NCBI GenBank assembly: GCA_011009095.1
Contig: VTPC01000679.1
Location: 1 to 64,000, forward strand
Source: Ignelater luminosus
Taxonomy: Eukaryota > Arthropoda > Insecta > Coleoptera > Elateridae
Direction: 5' to 3'
Length of the DNA: 64,000 nucleotides
This document shows positions 57,667 through 64,000 of the stretch, piece by piece. The notes under the pieces were generated by a model. That model saw nothing but the letters and a program-made list of their open reading frames with translations, made no database searches and was not told the DNA's origin. Each line of letters opens with the position of its first letter. Position 1 is the first letter of the stretch. The translations under genes and the position numbers were made by a program.

Positions 57667-59340
57667 GTTCATTTTTCATCAGTATAGTAAAATAAGTTTT
57701 ACAAGTATAAAAATTCAAAATTTTGTTAAAGTAACTTATAAAGTTTCTCGTTTGAAAGATGGGAGGTCGGTATTGAGAAAAATAATTTTAGAACGCAAAG
57801 ATAATCCTTCCTTGTTAACATAACAAAACTATCTTCCGTTTACACATCGTTAGACATCCGATTTATATATTTATCTAACTACATTGCCATATTTCATTTT
57901 GAAATCAGTTTTCATTTTCTTTAAGAACATTTCTAATGGCATTTACGTTCTTAACATAAATCTACAGCAAAGGGAACAATGAAGCCTTCATCAGAGTATT
58001 TTTGAGAGTACACATATAAAGCATCCATAGATTTTGAGTAATTTTTAAAGATGAAAAAAAATGGGAATTTTTGAAAAAGGAAAGTTATTTCCGAAAGTTT
58101 TCCTTGGGTATTTGCTGTACTAACAACAACTTTATATTCGTAATGTATGTACTAAAAGAAACGAAACTAAAACACCAATTTTGCTGTATTTAGTGTACTC
58201 AAAGTTATTTCTTAAGTACGTATACAAACAAAAATAAAATCTGCAACTTAAAACCAGCAAGAAAGACGGATACAAAGTAGTAACACAAAAGCAAGAATTT
58301 AACAACATTAATCAGTCCGCAATAATGGGCTACATAACCACCGCTTCTTAGATTTAAATTCTTTAGAAATACTAAAAGACCATAATATTTATTTCTTCCA
58401 AAAGTCACTAACAATAGCTTTATCTATAATTTACAAATTAAATTAAAATCTTCTATTTTTTACATTGTAGTAATATTTTCTAATTGATGATAAAACCATC
58501 CTTGTTTCCGTACTAGTTGTCCATGTTTCTATTAGACATCTTAACTCAAATCCAAATCTAAACCTTTTTCAAGATTTGACTTCTTTCCGAATCTGAACTT
58601 CCTTCTTCAAAATTTGTGAAATTTATGAAACTTTCCAAGGAAGCTCTCACAGGAAGCTTACCTGGAAATTTTTAATGCAATTTGGAGATATTTATTTCCT
58701 TCCCAGAAAGATTTCGTTTTGGAAACTTTCCTAGAGCGAAATTGCATTTGGGTCTTTTCCTTGGTGTTTGAAGATTTTTCACATTTTATATATAAAGATT
58801 TATTCTGTTGAAGTCAATAAACCTTGTACTTGTCGTACGTGTACTTAGAAGTTATTTTGATTCCTTTAAGTAAGATACCCTTTCACAGTCATTTCTAAGT
58901 TTAACATTTAAATTATGATTGTTAAAGAAAAGTTTTATTAAAATAAGCTTTTTTTTAATCTTATAGTAAAGAAGTTGCCTCCTGCATAAATACATTTACT
59001 ATAATATATGATTACATGAAACCAAATCTTAATTTATAAAAGGTGTTTAATTTTTAAATATTAATACGATTACTAAACAAAATTTGTGAGAGCAACTAAT
59101 TAATTTAAATTAACGTTGGAGGCTATTTAAACAAGCTCCACTAGTTTAAAGAAGTCTAGTGTTCTTGACCTTGCATAAACCCGGAAGAAAGGCGAGTCTA
59201 TCGGCCGAGAAAGCTTTAAATCAGAATCATCCATCATGCATTTCATACGCGAAAGTAATAATTCTTCAGATAAAAGTCTAGACTGTGTGAACGAAGTGGA
59301 AGAGAGCAACTTGAAAACTAAGCATCAATTTCTTCCTATT
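57667..59340. other. No recognisable gene
   Basis: AT-rich. Short ORFs without motifs. Confidence 0.4.
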
Positions 59341-59369
59341 ATTTAGTGCATCATTGGAGTTGGAACGTA

Positions 59370-59720
59370 CAAAAAACCGTCAATAGCAGGCGAAATCGTA
59401 AGATCGTTTCTGCATTAGAACAAAAAGGGGATCATTTTTCTTTGTTTGTTCCTCCGCTAGCCATTACGTCGACAAACCCCGTTCGTTCTTTTAGGCCTGG
59501 CTAACTCAAAGCAAACAAACGCGGTTGTGCAAATCAAAGGATTACTTTAACCCGTTTTTTCTTATTCGTTTTTTCCTTGTTGTTTTTTGGTGGATCCGTG
59601 ATAAAATATAAAAGCGTTTTATAATGAGAAGCAAAGATAGCGAGGTTCACACAGTTAATTTGTGCGATTCATTTTTCTGGACGAAATATAAAATTTCTTT
59701 GGGTCGGTCGTTCAATTTTC
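59370..59720 (+). promoter_or_regulatory. Possible core promoter region with TATAAAAG
   Basis: The block has mixed composition (59400-59560) followed by TATAAAAG at 59607-59614 and possible initiators CACACAGTT (59650) and ATTCATTTT (59668). No open reading frame with a recognisable product starts downstream, so this may be a non-coding exon, a regulatory block, or nothing. Confidence 0.2.
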
Positions 59721-62700
59721 CTGTATAAACTTCTAGGAAAAGAATACAAAGTTAAAGTAGGACATTTTGATTACTATGCTGTATTAGGTAGTTTTTATAT
59801 TGTTGGTTACCTTTATAAAAACTATTTTATAATTTCAGAAATGCTTTACGAGAGCAGATAATAAATAATCACATCTAGCACTGGATCGTTTTTGTACACA
59901 GCAGTTAATTACATATTACGTCTTGTAGATTTAGTTATTTGCATAAAAAATATAAATATGGAATTCTGCCTCTAGATGCTAAGTGTTACAGTTCCGCATT
60001 GAGTCTGTTTTTTACCTACTAAAATCGCTTTTGGTTTACTATGTATAGTAAAAGTAATTTCGCATGTTTATTTTTTACAGATTTATGAATGCGAAAAGAA
60101 TGATACAACAGTTATCAAATACGCAATCTCTATGTCTCACATATGTACACCTATCAGGGTAGGCAATACTGAAACTGAAACTCAAATGAGTTTACTAAAG
60201 TTGTAAATGCTGTAGGGCGGAATTAACAAACTTGTGAAGATGTAGCAGTAGTACATAATTCAATAGATGTTTGAAAACGGTGCAATCAAATTAAGTTTAT
60301 TGAATTACATTTATGCTGTTTTGTGCAACGTTGGCTGTTAGTTACCTTTATTTATCCCGGTCTAACTACCTGTTAGTTTAAGATATTCTGATCGACCGAG
60401 AACAAGAACGTTCTACAACCTTGTTTGAATCCCTCTGTGATCTTCTAAAGTGATTTCACGAAACTAACAAAACACTCAATCCATTGCTGAAAAATAACTC
60501 TGCTCTTATAACTGACTTTAGTTCCCTCAAAGTCATAAAAGTAAGTACATTAAACGATGGTATATTTAATTTTTTATAATTTTTGAGAATAGACGTCATT
60601 ACGTCATTTAGCGGTTTAGCGATTGGTTATTACGTCGCTCGCTTCTTGGATATAATCACCCGCAAAATCTTTTAAAATACAAACTAACAGCCTTTCTACC
60701 ACTCTATTGTCTCAAATACATACAGGACTGTCTTTGACAATTTTAACTTTTTTTACTGTTCGTCTTTAGAATTCAGGTTTTTTTTGTTCTTCTGACACAT
60801 TCGGCTTGTTGGGTTCTCCACACAGAGAGGTGCAGCGACCTGTCAGGGTCCTCAATTAGTAGACTTAATGTTGCCTGGCTGTTGCCCATTAATCAGTTTA
60901 GCTTTGGCAAGTTGAACCCGACATGTGGTTATTCGCTTGGTAACAACCATTGCATTTTAACCAGCTCGCCTTCTGAGTCTTATGAACCCATTCATTCAGC
61001 GCTCATATAATAATTATGTTGCTTTGGAATTCACAAAGACGGTTATGGTCCCAAAGCAGGTGTCTTCAGTTCTAAGTCTGGCGCGTTCGTTGGCTTTCTC
61101 GTTGCCTTTTTCATGATTTTTCCTCTTCCACTAAAAAAATTAAAGAAATGTTTGGTTTGTAAAGTTAGCTATTTGCAATTTTCATTTAAAAATAAGCAGA
61201 CTTGTATTTTTTATTGTGGGTGTCTTTCTTTTGTTATTAATTTCCAAGTGGCAACTTGCACCTTTCTCAAATCCGTTGCATTGTAAAAACCAGAAATTTG
61301 TTTCTTTACTTAACAGAATATTTCTTTTGTTTTAGTTTTTAGATTGTAAATGTGGATTTATTTACATTGTAAACTTGTAATTTCATTTGCTCAAAATTGC
61401 ATTTGAACACTTCCATTCAACTGGAATGAAAATGGTAGAGGGTATTAGAACAGAATCAATGTTTAAAAACTTTGTTGCATGATAATTTCGATTTAAAAAG
61501 CATTCGTTATCTTTACAGCCGTCTTCAATACCATTCCTATATAATAAACAAAGAAACGATTCCGGTTTCATCAGAAAATGCGAGTAGATGTAGAGAAATA
61601 AAAAAGTTATTGCCGTTGTTTCCTTATCAGCGTTCGCAAAAGATTTTAGGAAACGCTATAAAGTTTCAAAGTTTTAAATTTATCTATGTCTTCCTTTCTC
61701 TGGCAGAAACTTGGACCGTAATTTTTAATTTTTTTATTTTCGTTATATTGTGGAACCATTCCCAATTGAAATTTAAAAAACAGATGCCGCTGTTGCACAT
61801 TGCGATGAAAAACTCTAAAAAAATCACTCTTAATTGAAGTTTAGGGGTTAAATGTTATTACACGTTTTACTCCCGGTCTTATTGTATTTTTAATGCCGTT
61901 ACAGCAGTTTTTATTGTTATTTAGAAAGCGCTCCCTGTTTTATATTGTTTTTATTGCAAGGAAATTGAATTTTAATAATGTCATTTTCTTTATGGCTTTA
62001 ATTGAAGTTGGCGTAAACTTCTAATTCTTCCCACTCATTCCGGTATAATAAAAAGGACACGCAACTTACTTAATTACTAAATCTACAACTCGCAAATTGA
62101 ACGGTTTCGTTTACTTATTTATTATTATGTTAAAGATTTTGAAATGCCTCCATTTTCTGCTGTGATCTATTTTCAACAATTTCCTTTTCCACGTAGTTCA
62201 CTAAATTGTAGCATAATTCTATTATATCTTAACCTTTTCCAACCCCAATATAACCCTCAAATGTGACGGATTCGCACGACAATCATGAATATAACCGTCA
62301 AAGCTTTTACAAGGTCATAATAATGTCAACCGCAATTTTCATTTATCAGAATGGTATAATACGAATTCACTTTACCTAACACTTCGTTAGAGCCATATTT
62401 AGATTAACGTGTCCAAATATCAGAATTATAGCTTGAAAACGTGAAAATTAAACAATCGTAATGTATTTCACACGTTTTTGCTTTATTGTATGATTCACAA
62501 AAAGAATGACGTTCTTTTATTTTGTTAAAAAACGTTTAGGAAAAACTAGAACAGATTTCAGCGAATGTCCATTACCCTTCACTCGTGTAATGTTTGCGTT
62601 CAATCAACTATTTTACGCTTAAAATAGCAAACAAAAACAGATACAAATTAACAGCTTTGGTTTTAGTGTATACAGTGACAGGCATAAGTGGAATGAACGA

Positions 62701-62985
62701 ACTGTTGTTCATTCAATATTTTTGTGTAAGTATCGTACGAGCAAATAAACAAACATCGAGTTGGCCATGCAATTAATCCTTAGGTTGTTAAGAAGGTACT
62801 TTACAACTAGTCATGATAAGAACTTATGATCTTGGCAAACTTCGTTCTTTAATCTACCGTCAATAGCTCGAATGTAAAGTGTCTTTCTTGAACTTGTAGG
62901 GTTTATGATGCTTGTTATATAAATAAATAACTATTTTAGCACTTGGCACTTAGGTTATCATAACAACGCTTCAGGTATCTCAATA
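59721..62985. other. No recognisable gene
   Basis: AT-rich. Two adjacent ACGTCA sites (60593-60598, 60601-60606) with a CCAAT-type ATTGG and another ACGTC core within 50 bp could be a small CRE-type element. 60800-61100 is less AT-rich and may be a decayed repeat. Frames such as 61472-61837 (121 codons, plus) show no domain. Confidence 0.4.
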
Positions 62986-62989
62986 TTAC

Positions 62990-64000
62990 TACAGTCGTTT
63001 CTCAGGATTGTTTGAACTCTGTGAAACTCCAGAGGAATAATACCTGCGGCAACTGTTAAGATCTCCGTAGGTGTTGTTCGGAAAGCCCCAAGTTAAACGT
63101 ATTAGAACTTCTCCTTGAGAAAGATGGACTTGCTCCCATAACTTGACATTCTTAAGCCTATATATCCAGACACTGGCTCCATAATCTATAGTGATACCCG
63201 GTTACCCATCTTAACATTATCTTGTACTATCGTTTAACCAATCAGACAATTTTTCGCATGATAGAGTTTGCCTTCCGCAGTTCTGTTTCTTTCCAAGCTG
63301 TTTCACTGAATATCTTACTATGTGGATTTTTTTACCTTAGTCACAGAGTCCCTTGATAGGTTTCTCTTCATTAGAGCATAAGTTGTCTTATTTAGGGACA
63401 CTGCCAGGTTGAACAGTTTTTTAGTTGTTGCATGACTCGATTTGCTTTGCCTCTATTTCAACATTGAATGGCTTTTTATGATAAGAAGGATATGATCTGC
63501 GTATGATTTTCTACGTCTATATCCTAAAAAAGACAAGTCTATACACTAATCCTTGTAGACCGTTTTTTGTTAGGTGTTTGTTAATCTTTTCTTCTAGTAA
63601 TCAATCACTTGATCACATCAGAGATGTCAATAAATACTGTTATGGCATAGTTTGCGTTGCTTTCTTGCAACTCCTTTAACGCAGGTCTTGTTAAATCCTT
63701 TGTTGGTTTCTCTTTCCTAAAACCGTGTTGGTTAAGACAAAAATCAGTCTCTTTTCTATGATATTGCAGTTACTTGACCAGCGACTTTTCCTGTATCTTT
63801 CCTAATACATTCTTCGTCCATTTGCATGATGACAACTTCTTCCTATTTCCATATTGTTGAGAGTTTACGTTGTAACAAACTAGCATTGTATGCTGTGAGC
63901 TGCAGCTTTTTGTTCATCTTAATATTCGTTATGGCTTCCCAAATTTCGATTTAAGTCAAAGGAGACTCTTCAATTTAGTTGCCGTAGTTACTGCACAATT
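62990..64000 (-). pseudogene. R1-like LINE reverse transcriptase, 3' half, cut by window end
   Basis: The minus strand from right to left gives: FCLNQHGFRKEKPT (about 63740-63700; usual QxGFRKGxST), YAITVFIDISDVI (about 63650-63610; usual FxDIxGAFD), RRRKSYADHILLI (63515-63480; catalytic YADD altered to YADH), LNKTTYALMKRNLSRD (about 63400-63350; usual KTxxxLMKGxLxRxP), and LGAFRTTPTEILTVAAGIIPL (about 63095-63035; usual AYRTxSTEAxxVxAGxxPL). The LMKG and AYRT/AG-PL phrases are typical of R1-clade elements. Stops and frameshifts abound. R1 itself targets 28S rDNA, but no rDNA is present here, so this is a dispersed relative or a displaced copy. Confidence 0.7.

Noticed and set aside
1-64000. 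CRISPR arrays, rRNA genes, bacterial-type operons, integrated prophage
   Set aside because: No regularly spaced identical repeats, no rRNA-like conserved stretches and no dense coding typical of prokaryotes were seen.

Overview
The window looks like a gene-poor stretch of an arthropod, most likely insect, nuclear genome. By eye it is about two-thirds A+T. It contains no operons, rRNA, intact tRNA or CRISPR, but carries relics typical of insect genomes: two mariner elements, jockey-type, RTE-type and R1/RNase-H-type LINE fragments, TA-duplicating MITEs and a solo LTR. No intact multi-exon gene can be followed across it. All repeat proteins seen here are broken. Assignments rest on motifs read by eye; no database search was run.

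Layout. 0-6.5 kb: unassigned AT-rich DNA with a degenerate repeat at 3.7-4.3 kb. 6.76-7.19 kb (minus): the best host-gene candidate, a secreted Gln/Pro/Tyr-rich protein or first exon with a TATA box. 8.78-10.32 kb: a foldback element with two 559-bp arms and smaller inverted repeats nested inside. 11.4-12.9 kb: a small reverse-transcriptase (RT) relic and a degenerate minisatellite. 14.4-18.4 kb: a MITE, then an RTE-like LINE split by an antisense jockey element, ending in a ~116-bp tandem repeat. 22.2-25.0 kb: LINE scraps and an orphan ORF with a hydrophobic start. 27.7-29.0 kb: a GC-richer, degenerate repetitive stretch. 29.35 kb: a tRNA-like sequence. 30.02-30.39 kb: a solo LTR whose upstream part carries phased heat-shock elements. 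31.4-32.8 kb (minus): a degraded gene of a repeat-associated insect family with a GQNR-type motif. 35.0-35.2 kb (minus): the C-terminal coiled coil of an axonemal dynein DNALI1-like protein. 37.3-39.3 kb: candidate cis-regulatory DNA (a CRE cluster and a homeodomain/GATA-rich block). 41.36-42.63 kb: a mauritiana-type mariner. 46.2-48.6 kb (minus): a LINE ORF2 with an RNase-H-type tail, interrupted exactly at a TA by a second, different mariner (47.28-48.50 kb). 53.4-56.4 kb: two diverged copies of one sequence. 57.49-57.66 kb: a pogo/Tigger-like MITE. 63.0-64.0 kb (minus): an R1-like RT fragment running off the window end.

No pathway or operon logic links these pieces. The history visible is layered transposition: LINEs first, then DNA elements into them. 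Host function, if present, is limited to the secreted protein, a possible dynein exon, an orphan small ORF and several non-coding blocks that look regulatory. The most unusual item is the LTR with an in-phase GAA/TTC array directly upstream of a TATA box.
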